In this document: positions 10,030-20,162 of the stretch, piece by piece
How positions within the stretch are numbered: position 1 is the first letter of the stretch
Layout: the number at the start of each line of letters is the position of its first letter
DNA from: Pseudoalteromonas luteoviolacea B = ATCC 29581
Lineage (GTDB): Bacteria; Pseudomonadota; Gammaproteobacteria; Enterobacterales; Alteromonadaceae
Length of the DNA: 64,000 bases
Direction: 5' to 3'
NCBI GenBank assembly: GCA_000333235.1
Contig: CAPN01000051.1
Span: 930,001 to 994,000 of the forward strand
Translations under genes and position numbers: made by a program
The notes under the pieces: generated by a model
Databases searched by the model: none
The model's input: the letters and a program-made list of their open reading frames with translations, nothing else
Told to the model about the DNA's origin: nothing

Positions 10030-11220
10030 ATGTCTTACTCAATTTACTTAGAATCAGGACGAGAAAAGTCTTTAAAGCGTAAACATCCGTGGGTGTTTTC
10101 TAAAGCGATCAAAAAAGTAAAAGGCAAACCTGGTATTGGGGATATCGTAGAGATTTACTCCAATGACGGCCAGTACCTCGCCACGGCGTCATATAGTCCT
10201 GAATCTCAGATCCGCGCGAGAATTTGGACCTACGATCAAAATGAGCAAATTAATACTGATTTTTTTGAGAAAAAGTTACGACAAGCCCTACATGCTCGTG
10301 ACTATGTAATTGAAGAAGGTCAATTAAGCGGCTTTCGGTTATGTGCCGCAGAATCGGATGGCCTACCAGGGATCACCATTGATAAATTCCAAAACGTACT
10401 TGTATGCCAACTATTAAGCGCAGGTGCTGAGCGTTTCAAAGCCAATATTGTCGAAGCTTTACGTCGGATCTTTCCTGAGTGTGTGGTCTATGAACGTTCA
10501 GATGTAGATGTAAGAAAAAAGGAAGGTTTAGACAAAGTCACCGGTAGCCTTCACGGTAACTTACCTACCGAGCCCGTCATTATTCAAGAAAACGGTCTTA
10601 ACATCGAAGTCGACATCGTCGCCGGGCATAAAACCGGTTTTTACCTTGATCAACGCGATAGTCGAGCTGCATTAGAGCGCTTTTCTAAAAACAAAGACGT
10701 CTTAAACTGTTTTTGTTATACCGGTACGTTCTCACTGTATGCACTGCGTGGTGGTTGCAATAAAGTGATCAATGTTGATGTATCAGAACCAGCTTTGGAA
10801 CTCGCAAAGCGTAACGTTGAACACAATAAGCTCGATCTAACGAAAGTCGAATTTGTCAAACAGGATGTGTTTAAACTACTTCGTCAATATCGAGAAGAAG
10901 GTCGTTTATTTGATACTATCGTCATGGATCCTCCTAAGTTTGCTGAAAGCAAAGCTCAACTTACTGGAGCCTGTCGTGGATATAAAGACATTAATATGGT
11001 AGCAATGCAAATTCTTAAACCCGGAGGCACGTTACTTACTTTCTCATGCTCGGGGTTAATGGACCAAAACTTATTTCAAAAAGTCGTCGCTGATGCCGCA
11101 TTAGATGCCGGGCGAGAACTATTAATTATGGAACGCCTGAATCAAGCTCCTGATCACCCGATTGCAGGGAATTATCCTGAAGGTTTTTACCTTAAAGGCT
11201 TAATTTGTCGAGTATTTTAA
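10030..11220 (+). CDS. rlmI: 23S rRNA m5C1962 methyltransferase RlmI
   Basis: 396 residues, identical in length to E. coli RlmI. Residues 1-75 are a PUA RNA-binding domain ([20 protein letters not shown]). The SAM-binding Rossmann domain shows [17 protein letters not shown] (motif I) and [10 protein letters not shown] (motif IV). The C-terminal TFSCSGLM carries the catalytic Cys of the SCS motif. It methylates C1962 of 23S rRNA. A single gene ended by a strong hairpin. Confidence 0.96.
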   Translation: MSYSIYLESGREKSLKRKHPWVFSKAIKKVKGKPGIGDIVEIYSNDGQYLATASYSPESQIRARIWTYDQNEQINTDFFEKKLRQALHARDYVIEEGQLSGFRLCAAESDGLPGITIDKFQNVLVCQLLSAGAERFKANIVEALRRIFPECVVYERSDVDVRKKEGLDKVTGSLHGNLPTEPVIIQENGLNIEVDIVAGHKTGFYLDQRDSRAALERFSKNKDVLNCFCYTGTFSLYALRGGCNKVINVDVSEPALELAKRNVEHNKLDLTKVEFVKQDVFKLLRQYREEGRLFDTIVMDPPKFAESKAQLTGACRGYKDINMVAMQILKPGGTLLTFSCSGLMDQNLFQKVVADAALDAGRELLIMERLNQAPDHPIAGNYPEGFYLKGLICRVF

Positions 11221-11235
11221 GAATCTTAGTTTCAA

Positions 11236-11267
11236 AATTAAAAAGGAGCATTTGCTCCTTTTTAATT
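11236..11267. terminator. Terminator of rlmI (and of the convergent PilZ gene)
   Basis: A 14-bp perfect stem (AATTAAAAAGGAGC and its complement) with an ATTT loop and A/T runs on both flanks. It overlaps the stop of the minus-strand PilZ gene. Confidence 0.85.
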
Positions 11268-11552
11268 AAATTCAGTAATTTCAACACCAACAATGTATTC
11301 TTCATCACTTTCTTGCGCCACTCTTAATACTTTTGCATGCACATTAAGAGGTAAGACTGTACCGCCAGAAGATTCAATGTGAACCTCTACCACGGCGTCC
11401 ACTTCAATGGGTTCTTCGACCACCAGTGACATGCCTGTCGCGCTTAAGTCCTGACAATGTGCTGTGAGTTTATGGCCCGTTTCAAGCACGGTTATCGTCG
11501 CTTGCGTATTGATGTTCATGCGCATGAACCGTCGTTTGTCTTCGTGTAGCAT
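11262..11552 (-). CDS. PilZ-domain protein
   Basis: 96 residues made up of a single PilZ domain. The c-di-GMP contact motif RRFMRMN (RxxxR type) lies at the N-terminus and the second motif, CQDLSATGMSL (DxSxxG), about 25 residues on. It is therefore a good candidate c-di-GMP receptor. It starts 9 bases after the stop of the receiver gene, so the two form an operon. That suggests a receiver and a second-messenger sensor acting on a shared output, perhaps motility or surface attachment. Confidence 0.92.
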   Translation of the reverse strand: MLHEDKRRFMRMNINTQATITVLETGHKLTAHCQDLSATGMSLVVEEPIEVDAVVEVHIESSGGTVLPLNVHAKVLRVAQESDEEYIVGVEITEFN

Positions 11553-11561
11553 GGCTCACTC

Positions 11562-11975
11562 CTATACGACTTTTTTAATTTTTTCTAATAAAGATTGCAT
11601 TGAAAAAGGCTTAACCACATACGCATCACAACCCGCCTCAAAACCAGCTCGCTGTTCTTGTTCTGTTTCGAGTCCTGACACCATAACGACCGGAATGTCT
11701 TTTGTTTCAGGGGTGTTTTTCAGCATACGGCACGTATCATAACCATCTAGGCCCGGCATGCAAACGTCAAGCAAGATGGCATCGGGAGGGTTTGCTATTG
11801 CACTAGACAAACAGCTTTTCCCCGAATTTGCATAACTCAGCACAAATCCATCAGACAAAGCCGCTGACAGCATTTCAAAATTAAAATACTCATCATCAAC
11901 AACTAAAATATGAGGCACTTTACGTGTTGCGTTTTGCACAGGCATCGCGGTAGCCATTTCCTTTTCCAATCCCAA
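11562..11975 (-). CDS. Single-domain response regulator (receiver)
   Basis: 137 residues. After an N-terminal extension of about 20 residues comes a complete receiver: acidic pair VVDDEYFNFEML, phospho-acceptor in AILLDVCMPGLDG, Thr/Ser position in VVMVSGLE and Lys in YVVKPFS. There is no output domain, so it must act through another protein. The downstream PilZ gene, 9 bases away, is the obvious partner candidate. No histidine kinase lies nearby. Confidence 0.92.
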   Translation of the reverse strand: MGLEKEMATAMPVQNATRKVPHILVVDDEYFNFEMLSAALSDGFVLSYANSGKSCLSSAIANPPDAILLDVCMPGLDGYDTCRMLKNTPETKDIPVVMVSGLETEQEQRAGFEAGCDAYVVKPFSMQSLLEKIKKVV

Positions 11976-12077
11976 TTTCGTCCTCTCCTACTAAGTTATC
12001 GTGCTTTGCTCAAAAAGCAAGCACATTTTCCTTTTTTATCCGTTTTTGCCAAATGGTAAGATTACCGATTATTTTTC

Positions 12078-15000
12078 CTACATTTCAGCCTCTTTAATCG
12101 CATTTAAAATACGTTTTGCCGAAATCGGATAGGCCGTACCAAGTGTTTGCGCAAACAGCGAAACTCTGAGTTCTTCTTGCATCCAAAAAATATCATCAAT
12201 CACTTTTGGAAATGGCATGCCTGATGGTACTTTTGCTTTTAATGTAGCAAATGCGTCGGCGACCTTATCAAGTTCAAGAGTGCATAGCCTATCTCGATTC
12301 GGATCAATTGGTAATTTTTCAAGACGTTTTTCTATCGCTTTAAAATAACGCAACAGGTCCGTTATTTTTTGTGCACCATGATGACTTACAAACCCTTTAA
12401 AAATGAGACGTTCAAGTTGTGATTTTATATCACCATGAGCGGTGATCATCGTTAAATCGACTTTACCTTTCATACGTTTATTAATTTGGTGAGCAATACT
12501 CAACACCTGTTCAACGTTCATCGCGATTTTAACCACCGTATCACCTAGCTCACCTCGAATATGCTCTTTCGCTTTCACAAAAGCTTGTTCGTCGCGGATC
12601 TCTCCCAATTCACAGAGCAAACTATCTACTCCGGCTGAAATACAATCATCAATTAAGTCATTGATTTTGCCGAAGGGATTAAAGTACAACCCGAGTTTAG
12701 CTTTATTAGGCAGATGCTGTTGCAGGTATTTTATTGGCGATGGAATATTCAGTAGTATTAGACGGCGCAGCCCCTGCTGATGAGCGATTTTCGCTTTATC
12801 AGGGTGATCAAACAACTCTATTGCCGCGGAGTCTTTTTTATCGACTAATGCTACAAACGCTTTAACTTCATAGTTGCCCTGTTTTTGAGTATATTGCTGT
12901 GGTAAATCGGCAAAAGTCCAGTCAATTAAACCTTGTTGCTCAATACCAGGCTTTGCGACAGCAGATAATGTATCGCTGACTTTGTTCTGAAGTTTTGCTT
13001 TTAACACACTTAAATCCGTCCCGTGTGCAATGATATTGCCTTTATCGTCAATGATCTGGAATTGGAATTTTAAATGCGTATCCAACGTTGAAATATCCCA
13101 CGCTTCTGCTGGTACGCTGACTCCCGTCATCCGATGCAATCGTTGCGATACAGAGTCAATCAATTTACCGTGCATTGGTGTTATGGATGCTAGTACCGCA
13201 TCGGCATAATTTGGTGCTGGCACGAAATTACGTCGCAGCGATTTGGGTAAGCTTTTAATTAACCCGCAAATAAGTTCATGTCTTAGCGCTGGAATATGCC
13301 AATCAAAACCAACCTCTTCAACTTGGTTTAATAATGCAATTGGGATAGTAACCGCCACACCATCAAGAGCTTTTCCCGGTTCAAAATGGTAACTCAATGG
13401 TAAGAGCAAGTTGTTTTGCTGCCAAACATCAGGATAGTGAGCCGCAGTAATGCCATCAGCCTCATGTTGCATTAGCATGGCTTTGTCCATTAACAAGATA
13501 TCAGCTTGCTGTTGACGCGCATTTTTATACCATTTCACGAAACCTGCACGAGTATTCACGTCTTTAGGAATACGCTCATCGTAAAAGGCAAACAACGTTT
13601 CTTCATCTACCAGAATGTCACGACGTCTTGCTTTATTTTCAAGGCAGTGAATTTCATCTATCAATGCTTGATTATGTTGTAAAAAGCCTTCAGACGCCCC
13701 CAAATCTTGGTTTACTAGCGCTTCGCGGATGAACAACTCTCGACTCAATACAACATCGATTTGACTGTAGATTGTGCGCTTTTTGGCTACAAGAATAAGC
13801 CCAAATAAAGTTTGTTGCTCAAATGCCACCACGGCACCTGGCTTTTTCTCCCAGTGCGGCTCGCTGTAACTTTTTTTCACCAAATGTTGCGCGAGAGGTA
13901 CAATCCATTCGACATTAATTCGCGCATTAATCCGCCCATATAACTTACTTGTTTCCACCAATTCAGCAGACATTACCCATTTAGGCGATTTTTTAAACAG
14001 GCTAGACCCTGGGAAGATATGAAATTGACTATTACGAGTTCCTTTGTAATTCTGTTTATCGTCTTTGAAGCCAACCTGGGTTAGAAGCCCTGTCAGAAGC
14101 GATTGATGAATACGTTCATAGTCACCAACTTGCTCACTGATTTTAAACCCCATTTCCTCACAAATAATGGTTAACTGATAAACAATATCTTGCCACTCTC
14201 GTACACGCATGTAAGCAAGAAAGTCCTGCTTACACATTTTACGAAATTGATTGTGGCTAAGCTCGCTTTGCTGTTTCTCGATAAAGATCCATAAGTTTAA
14301 AAACGCGATAAAATCAGAATCCGGGTCATCGAATCGAGCGTGCTTTTCTGAAGCTGCTTGCGTCTTATCTTGAGGTCGTTCACGTGGGTCTTGAATCGAA
14401 AGCGCAGCCACAATGATAATAACTTCACGAAGGACGCCCAGTTGTTCTGCGGCCAACACCATTTTTGCAAGCCTTGGATCTATTGGCAGTCGACTCAGGT
14501 TACGACCAGTATCCGTTAAAGACACTGCAAATTTACCTTGGCCTGGTTTAATTGCCTGTAACTCTTCAAGCAACAACATACCATCGGTAATATTACGATT
14601 ATCCGGTGCTTGCACAAATGGGAACTTGGTGAGTTCACCTAGCCCTAGAGATAACATTTGTAAAATAACCGATGCTAAGTTTGTTCTTAATATTTCAGGA
14701 TCTGTAAATTGTGGACGGCCATTGAAGTCATCCTCGCTATATAAACGAATACACACACCAGCAGCAACACGACCACAACGGCCTTTACGTTGCTCTGCAC
14801 TTGCTCTTGAAATCGCTTCAATAGGCAAACGCTGTACTTTAGTTCGAAAACTATAACGACTAATGCGCGCCGTGCCGGGATCGATCACATATCGGATCCC
14901 TGGTACAGTCAACGACGTTTCAGCCACGTTGGTCGATAACACAATACGTCGTTGGCTATGTGCGGCAAAAATACGGTTTTGCTCAGCGTTCGATAAACGC

Positions 15001-15965
15001 GCGTACAAAGGCAAAATCTCTACGCCTTTTAGGTTACGCTTGCCCAGTGCTTCTGCAGTATCACGAATTTCACGTTCACCATTCATAAAGATGAGTATGT
15101 CACCTTGACCTTCTTGACAGAGCTCATCTACCGCGTCAAATATCCCTTGCATCAACTCATTATCACCATCAGCACTTTCAATATCGATGTCTGTTAAGGG
15201 GCGATAACGCACTTCTACAGGAAATGTTCTTCCTGACACTTCAATAATTGGCGCATTGTTAAAATGCTTTGAAAACCGCTCAGGATCTATTGTTGCTGAA
15301 GTAATAATCACTTTTAAATCGGGACGTTTTGGTAACAGATTCTTCAAGTAACCTAAAATAAAATCTATGTTAAGGCTGCGCTCGTGCGCTTCATCAATAA
15401 TAATCGTATCGTATTGCGATAAAAATCGGTCTTGTTGAATTTCAGCCAACAAAATACCATCGGTCATGAGTTTTACGTGGGAGGTATCACTGACGTTATC
15501 GCTAAAGCGGATCTTAAATCCCACACTTTGACCAATTTCACATTCGAGTTCTTCTGCAATCCTTGCAGCAACGCTTCGCGCTGCAAGCCGCCTTGGTTGA
15601 GTGTGGCCGATAAACCCTTTAACACCGCGACCTAGTTCTAAGCAAATCTTGGGTAATTGAGTGGTTTTTCCTGAGCCAGTCTCCCCTGCCACAATCACCA
15701 CTTGGTGGTTTGCTATCGCATCTTTAATGTCATCTTTTTTTTGACTGACCGGCAGCGCTTCAGGGTAAGTAATTTTAGGTAAAGCATCGCGACGCTTTTC
15801 GCACAGCGCTATACTCTTTTGGATATCCGATTCGATACGCTCAAAAATTGAGGCTCGTTTGCGCTCGTCAGTTACTTTCTGTGCTCCTTGGATACGCTTT
15901 CGGAAAAAGAATTGGTCTTTATTGAGACAGTTTGCTACTGCTTTTTTAAGCGAAACGTCAATCAC
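12078..15965 (-). CDS. hrpA: ATP-dependent RNA helicase HrpA (DEAH box)
   Basis: 1295 residues (E. coli 1300). The helicase core begins near residue 90 with GETGSGKTTQLPKI (Walker A), TQPRRLAARSVAARIAEELE (Ia), DEAH in IIIDEAHERSLNIDFILGYL (II), SAT (III) and QRKGRCGR (VI). A winged-helix/ratchet and OB-like part follow, then the long C-terminal DUF3418 region typical of HrpA. It is implicated in ribosome and mRNA processing. A single gene with no clear terminator downstream. Confidence 0.96.
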   Translation of the reverse strand: MIDVSLKKAVANCLNKDQFFFRKRIQGAQKVTDERKRASIFERIESDIQKSIALCEKRRDALPKITYPEALPVSQKKDDIKDAIANHQVVIVAGETGSGKTTQLPKICLELGRGVKGFIGHTQPRRLAARSVAARIAEELECEIGQSVGFKIRFSDNVSDTSHVKLMTDGILLAEIQQDRFLSQYDTIIIDEAHERSLNIDFILGYLKNLLPKRPDLKVIITSATIDPERFSKHFNNAPIIEVSGRTFPVEVRYRPLTDIDIESADGDNELMQGIFDAVDELCQEGQGDILIFMNGEREIRDTAEALGKRNLKGVEILPLYARLSNAEQNRIFAAHSQRRIVLSTNVAETSLTVPGIRYVIDPGTARISRYSFRTKVQRLPIEAISRASAEQRKGRCGRVAAGVCIRLYSEDDFNGRPQFTDPEILRTNLASVILQMLSLGLGELTKFPFVQAPDNRNITDGMLLLEELQAIKPGQGKFAVSLTDTGRNLSRLPIDPRLAKMVLAAEQLGVLREVIIIVAALSIQDPRERPQDKTQAASEKHARFDDPDSDFIAFLNLWIFIEKQQSELSHNQFRKMCKQDFLAYMRVREWQDIVYQLTIICEEMGFKISEQVGDYERIHQSLLTGLLTQVGFKDDKQNYKGTRNSQFHIFPGSSLFKKSPKWVMSAELVETSKLYGRINARINVEWIVPLAQHLVKKSYSEPHWEKKPGAVVAFEQQTLFGLILVAKKRTIYSQIDVVLSRELFIREALVNQDLGASEGFLQHNQALIDEIHCLENKARRRDILVDEETLFAFYDERIPKDVNTRAGFVKWYKNARQQQADILLMDKAMLMQHEADGITAAHYPDVWQQNNLLLPLSYHFEPGKALDGVAVTIPIALLNQVEEVGFDWHIPALRHELICGLIKSLPKSLRRNFVPAPNYADAVLASITPMHGKLIDSVSQRLHRMTGVSVPAEAWDISTLDTHLKFQFQIIDDKGNIIAHGTDLSVLKAKLQNKVSDTLSAVAKPGIEQQGLIDWTFADLPQQYTQKQGNYEVKAFVALVDKKDSAAIELFDHPDKAKIAHQQGLRRLILLNIPSPIKYLQQHLPNKAKLGLYFNPFGKINDLIDDCISAGVDSLLCELGEIRDEQAFVKAKEHIRGELGDTVVKIAMNVEQVLSIAHQINKRMKGKVDLTMITAHGDIKSQLERLIFKGFVSHHGAQKITDLLRYFKAIEKRLEKLPIDPNRDRLCTLELDKVADAFATLKAKVPSGMPFPKVIDDIFWMQEELRVSLFAQTLGTAYPISAKRILNAIKEAEM

Positions 15966-16383
15966 TACTCACCTTTGTGAACAATTAAAATCACGTTATT
16001 TTAGCAAACACTTGCTTTGAATCCTATGGAAATCACGTGCAGCGAAACCATTAGGATAGAGGGTTACCAAGCTTGTGGTATAGAGGAGATAAGCATAAAA
16101 ATGACCTAAAAAAGTACTCTATTAGACTAATGAAGGCGCCTATATACTTAAACAACATTCAGATGCTTGTTTCAGCACTTCATTGTGCTTTTAATACCAG
16201 GTGCACTAGCGCAATAAGGTATATATTTAATCCGCTTAATGAAGTGATCTATTTTGAGGCAAGTGAAGCGAGTCAACTACTAGGCTAAATTTTGCTATTT
16301 CATTGTTCTAAATAAAAAATTTTTGACGCCGTTCGCGACAGCTTTGGTACCTCAAAATGATCAAACATTACTAAAGATTGTTA
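15966..16383. repeat. Intergenic repeat, copy at 16105-16384
   Basis: Part of this 418-base gap is a family repeat. Bases 16229-16384 align well with 63041-63200: shared words include GTGATCTATTTT, GAGGCAA, TTGCTATTT, GTTCTAAATAA and AGCTTTGGT. Bases about 16105-16228 resemble 46500-46650: GATGCTTGTTTCAG versus GATGCTGGTTTCAG, then GCTTTNAT and ACCAGG/ACGAGG. A 71-codon frame here (16073-16288) is an artefact. The promoter of hrpA must also lie in the right-hand part of the region from 15966. Confidence 0.75.
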
Positions 16384-16812
16384 TTATACGAAACGATGTC
16401 CTGCTTCATAGGTGCAATGAAGATGTTTATCAATCGCACGTAATACATTCGCACGACTAATCACCCCCATTAAAATTCCATCATCATCGACAACTGGATA
16501 AAGCTTCGGTTTTTCTGATGTCATACGCTCAGCAATTTGTAAAACGCTATCACTGGGTTTAACACAAAGAGGAGCAAGATTCATCACATCACTGACCATG
16601 CTATGAGACTCATTTTGATAGGTTGCTTCAAGCATTTTGCGTATGCAATCTTGCTCAGACAAAAAACCCACAACATGACGAGCACTGTCAATCACAGGAC
16701 CTCCTGATTGGCCACTTTGTAACAACTTCTCAACTGCTTGTTCTATCCGCATTTCACTAGTAAAAGTCACAGGGCGATGATTTAGATAATCTTTTACTTT
16801 TATGGATTGCAT
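16384..16812 (-). CDS. CBS-domain pair protein
   Basis: 142 residues consisting of two CBS domains. Domain 1 (about 8-60) includes VTFTSEMRIEQAVEKLLQSG and GGPVIDSARHVVGFLSEQD. Domain 2 (about 75-132) includes VKPSDSVLQIAERM and YPVVDDDGILMGVISRANV. CBS pairs bind adenine nucleotides or similar ligands and usually regulate a partner. There is no attached enzyme here. A single gene, divergent from nothing close. Confidence 0.9.
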   Translation of the reverse strand: MQSIKVKDYLNHRPVTFTSEMRIEQAVEKLLQSGQSGGPVIDSARHVVGFLSEQDCIRKMLEATYQNESHSMVSDVMNLAPLCVKPSDSVLQIAERMTSEKPKLYPVVDDDGILMGVISRANVLRAIDKHLHCTYEAGHRFV

Positions 16813-16892
16813 CGACGTCGCTCCTTTTTGTTGTTTGCTCGCGATTACTCTTAAACTATAGCTAGCAACAAAAAGTTTGCGTATTTTTTACG

Positions 16893-17921
16893 CTATTCTT
16901 CTTTAAAAATCGCCACATAGGTTGGTGAAGTAGACGATTTACTTGCTCGATACATGCCTGGCGTGTTGAATGGCATACTAATATTTCCTTTAGAATCCAC
17001 AATGATCACGCCGCCTGTACCACCGATTGGTGCTAATACATCATGGATCACTTCATTACCGGCTTTTTCAATTGACTTTCCTTGATACGCGACTCGTGCA
17101 CAAATATCCGATGCAACACTGTAACGGATGAAATATTCGCCATGCCCAGTAGCAGACACTGCACATGAGCGATTGTCAGCAAATGTTCCTGCGCCAATAA
17201 TTGGAGAATCACCCACACGTCCAAAACGCTTTGCTGTCATGCCTCCCGTTGACGTACCAGCTGCTAAGTTACCTAATTTATCGAGTGCAACAGCCCCGAC
17301 CGTGCCCATTTTAAATTCCATGGGTAAAGCAAAATGCGCGGCTTGATAATCCTTTGTATGATTTTTCGCTTTTTCTAATTTTTCTTTGGCTTTTAATAAC
17401 GCATCGTAGCGAAATGGCGTATCGAAGAGCTTGTTATCAACTAAAGCAACGCCTTGTTGTTTTGCAAATGATTCGGCTCCTTCGCCACTTAACATCACGT
17501 GAACGCTGTCTGTCATGACTTTTCTGGCTAAGGTGATCGGGTTTTCAATTCTCTTTACACCCGCTACAGCGCCCGCCTGACGTGATTGTCCATCCATAAT
17601 CGACGCATCTAATTCATGTTCACCATCAAAAGTATAAACCGCCCCTTTTCCCGCATTAAAAAAAGGTGAGTTTTCTAAAACAATAATGGCGGCAGTGACC
17701 GCATCTAAACTTGGTTTACCTTCCTCGAGTAGCTGATATCCAGTTTCAAGTGCTTGTTTGAGAGTTTGACGGTATGCTTGTTCTTGTTCAGGCGTAAATT
17801 TAGCCTTTTCTATTGTCCCCGCGCCGCCATGAATAGCTAATGCGATAGGTGCTTCAGTCGCTTGAACTAGCTGAGATGTCATGCCAAGCGCTATCAGTAA
17901 ACTAAGTTGCTTTTTATTCAT
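16893..17921 (-). CDS. iaaA: Isoaspartyl peptidase / L-asparaginase (Ntn-hydrolase), exported
   Basis: 342 residues. Residues 1-21 are a signal peptide ending around LVQATEAP, so the enzyme acts in the periplasm. The mature protein begins with IALAIHGGAGTIEKA, typical of the plant-type asparaginase family. The autocatalytic Thr is in MGTVGAVALD near residue 207, with downstream GDSPIIGAGTFAD and SATGHGEYFIRY substrate-binding motifs. Autoprocessing should give alpha and beta chains. It cleaves beta-aspartyl dipeptides and has some asparaginase activity. Confidence 0.93.
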   Translation of the reverse strand: MNKKQLSLLIALGMTSQLVQATEAPIALAIHGGAGTIEKAKFTPEQEQAYRQTLKQALETGYQLLEEGKPSLDAVTAAIIVLENSPFFNAGKGAVYTFDGEHELDASIMDGQSRQAGAVAGVKRIENPITLARKVMTDSVHVMLSGEGAESFAKQQGVALVDNKLFDTPFRYDALLKAKEKLEKAKNHTKDYQAAHFALPMEFKMGTVGAVALDKLGNLAAGTSTGGMTAKRFGRVGDSPIIGAGTFADNRSCAVSATGHGEYFIRYSVASDICARVAYQGKSIEKAGNEVIHDVLAPIGGTGGVIIVDSKGNISMPFNTPGMYRASKSSTSPTYVAIFKEE

Positions 17922-18047
17922 TTTACGATTCCCTGATTTATTTTTTATACCTAGTGAACGTGGAGTTTGATATGTTTAACTTGCCGCCTTCTAACTTGAA
18001 AATCAACCGATTGCGATGAAGCAAAATAATAGTCAGAATTCAAATAA

Positions 18048-18071
18048 AAAAGGCTCCAATAGGAGCCTTTT
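18048..18071. terminator. Terminator downstream of the SapC-family gene
   Basis: A perfect 10-bp stem (AAAAGGCTCC / GGAGCCTTTT) with an AATA loop lies 17 bases beyond the gene at 18088. The T-run on each strand fits an intrinsic terminator. Confidence 0.85.
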
Positions 18072-18087
18072 CTATCAAACAAAGTGC

Positions 18088-18789
18088 TTATTTTTGCGCT
18101 TTCAAACGAGCTAGACGCGCAACTTGATGCGTTGAAGTTAAAAACGCATAGATAGGCGCTAAGTAACCACGTTTACGCAATTCAAGGAAATCGGCATCAC
18201 TAAGCTCAGCGACTTTACGCTCATCGATAAGGTAAATACCATTGATATCACGTTTTTCGCCTTTAATTTCAACTGTCAGCGTTTGTTGAGATAGTAAGCC
18301 TTTCTCAGCGAGATACGCAGTGAACGCTTCAGTAACACGACCAAATTCAACGTAAGATACTAGGCCTTCTTTACGACGCGTTAAATATTCAGTTTCTTTG
18401 CCATTTTCGAAAAGTGCATTGCCTTCTTGTTCATTGACTAAGTGGCTTGACTCGTCAATAACAACACCAAACTGATCTTCTTCAGGATGTTTAACTAGCC
18501 CTAAAGGATAACGTGTCATTGCCATTGGCAAATAACCCGCAGTCCAAGCGTCGTTTTCAACAAAAAGGTTTTCACCTGGTTCTAAACCGAACATAGCAAC
18601 GGCTTGGTATGTGCCAGTCTCGTTATTTTTAACGAACGCTAGAGGAAATTCGATTGCTGCACGTGCAAATTCGTGAGCGACGACAGGGATAATATGTTGG
18701 CTTTTTAAGAAATCGATATTTACGCCATTTTTAATTTTGGTGTTGGCATGCTTCTGTGCCTGAAGTGGCTGTACTTGCTGCTCCGCCAT
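18088..18789 (-). CDS. SapC-family protein (PF07277 type)
   Basis: 233 residues, soluble, with no signal peptide. The conserved block runs from HIIPVVAHEFARAAIEFPLAFV through YQAVAMFGLEPGENLFVENDAW, YLPMAMTRYPLGLV and an acidic segment, to a C-terminal Lys-rich end. This is the SapC family named after an S-layer-associated gene. It is unrelated to the SapC permease of the sapABCDF operon at 57588 and should not be confused with it. Its biochemical role is not known. Confidence 0.85.
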   Translation of the reverse strand: MAEQQVQPLQAQKHANTKIKNGVNIDFLKSQHIIPVVAHEFARAAIEFPLAFVKNNETGTYQAVAMFGLEPGENLFVENDAWTAGYLPMAMTRYPLGLVKHPEEDQFGVVIDESSHLVNEQEGNALFENGKETEYLTRRKEGLVSYVEFGRVTEAFTAYLAEKGLLSQQTLTVEIKGEKRDINGIYLIDERKVAELSDADFLELRKRGYLAPIYAFLTSTHQVARLARLKAQK

Positions 18790-18942
18790 GGTACTACTCC
18801 ATTTATTTTTACGTAATTATTACTTTTGTTGGCCCTAAGGCTATCGGTTTTGCCGGAAAAAAGAAAGGGAAAAATTTATTACCGTTCGTAAACACTCGCT
18901 AACTTGCTGAAAGCGTGTATGAAGTAAAAAAACGTGAATAGC

Positions 18943-18969
18943 AAAACGCTCAACTTAGTTGAGCGTTTT
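18943..18969. terminator. Terminator of aroC
   Basis: AAAACGCTCAAC and its exact complement enclose a TTA loop, and T-runs follow on both strands. It lies 17 bases downstream of the aroC stop. Confidence 0.85.
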
Positions 18970-18985
18970 TAAACCCTAGTTCGGG

Positions 18986-20089
18986 TTATTTACCCCGCTG
19001 CGCTGCAATGGGGGGGGCTGGTACGTCAACATGAGGATTTTGCCCTCGTTGACGAAGCAGATGATCCATGAGCGTAATAGCCATCATCGCTTCAGCAATT
19101 GGCACTGCACGAATACCAACACACGGATCGTGGCGCCCTTTAGTGATGAGTTCAACCGGTTCGTTGCGCACATTAATACTGTTGCCTGGTATTGTAATAC
19201 TTGATGTTGGTTTCAAAGCAATACTGGCAATAATGTCTTGCCCAGTTGAAATACCTGCCAACACTCCCCCTGCGTGATTAGAAGTAAACCCATCAGGTGT
19301 TAATTCGTCACGGTGAGTTGAACCATTTTGCTCAACGACCGCAAAACCGTCTCCGATCTCAACGCCTTTTACCGCATTAATACTCATTAGGCTGTGGGCA
19401 AGTTCTGCATCTAATCTATCAAAAACTGGCTCGCCCAACCCCACCGGTACATTGACGGCCTTAATCATCACTTTCGCACCGACTGAATCACCTCGTTTTT
19501 TTAAGTCGCGCATATATTCGTCGAGCGCCTCTAACTTCGATACGTCAGGGAAAAAGAATGGGTTGGATTCGGTGCTTTGCCAGTCGAATGATTCTGCTTT
19601 AATCGGGCCTAATTGACTCAAGCATCCTTGAATTTTAATGCCGTGAGTTTTAAACAAATACTTTTTAGCAATTGCGCCTGCCGCAACTCGGATTGCCGTT
19701 TCACGAGCCGAGCTTCGACCACCACCTCGATAATCTCGGTGGCCATACTTATGCCAATAAGCATAATCACCATGACCAGGTCTAAAAAGTTCTTTGATTT
19801 GAGAATAATCTTGTGATCGTTGATCAGTATTTTCAATGAGTAGGCCAATAGATGTACCCGTTGTTTTTCCTTCAAAAACACCAGATAAAATCTTTACTTC
19901 ATCACCTTCACGACGCTGTGTTGTATATCGACTTTGACCCGGTTTTCGTCTGTCTAAGTCAATTTGTAAATCTGCTTCGGAGATTTCAAGTCCGGCTGGC
20001 ACGCCATCAACGATACCGCCAAGCGCTGCCCCATGACTTTCTCCAAAGGTGGTCACTTTAAAAAGTTGACCTATGCTATTTCCCGCCAT
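18986..20089 (-). CDS. aroC: Chorismate synthase
   Basis: Last step of the shikimate pathway: EPSP to chorismate, with reduced FMN. About 367 residues from the ATG at 20089 ([20 protein letters not shown]). An upstream in-frame ATG at 20101 would give four extra residues, but its codons contain the AGGA ribosome site for the inner start, so the inner ATG is preferred. Signature blocks are [23 protein letters not shown] with [17 protein letters not shown], and [13 protein letters not shown]. It lies next to prmB, in the usual prmB-aroC order. Confidence 0.97.
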   Translation of the reverse strand: MAGNSIGQLFKVTTFGESHGAALGGIVDGVPAGLEISEADLQIDLDRRKPGQSRYTTQRREGDEVKILSGVFEGKTTGTSIGLLIENTDQRSQDYSQIKELFRPGHGDYAYWHKYGHRDYRGGGRSSARETAIRVAAGAIAKKYLFKTHGIKIQGCLSQLGPIKAESFDWQSTESNPFFFPDVSKLEALDEYMRDLKKRGDSVGAKVMIKAVNVPVGLGEPVFDRLDAELAHSLMSINAVKGVEIGDGFAVVEQNGSTHRDELTPDGFTSNHAGGVLAGISTGQDIIASIALKPTSSITIPGNSINVRNEPVELITKGRHDPCVGIRAVPIAEAMMAITLMDHLLRQRGQNPHVDVPAPPIAAQRGK

Positions 20090-20162
20090 CGTTATCCTCA
20101 TTCCACTACGTGATTGCGAGTGACCGCCTCAGCATCACTCGCCAATAACGAGAAAATGGAGG

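Noticed and set aside
16073-16288. 71-codon frame in the 16-kb gap
   Set aside because: It lies in the intergenic repeat, and the equivalent copy at 63 kb carries no matching frame.
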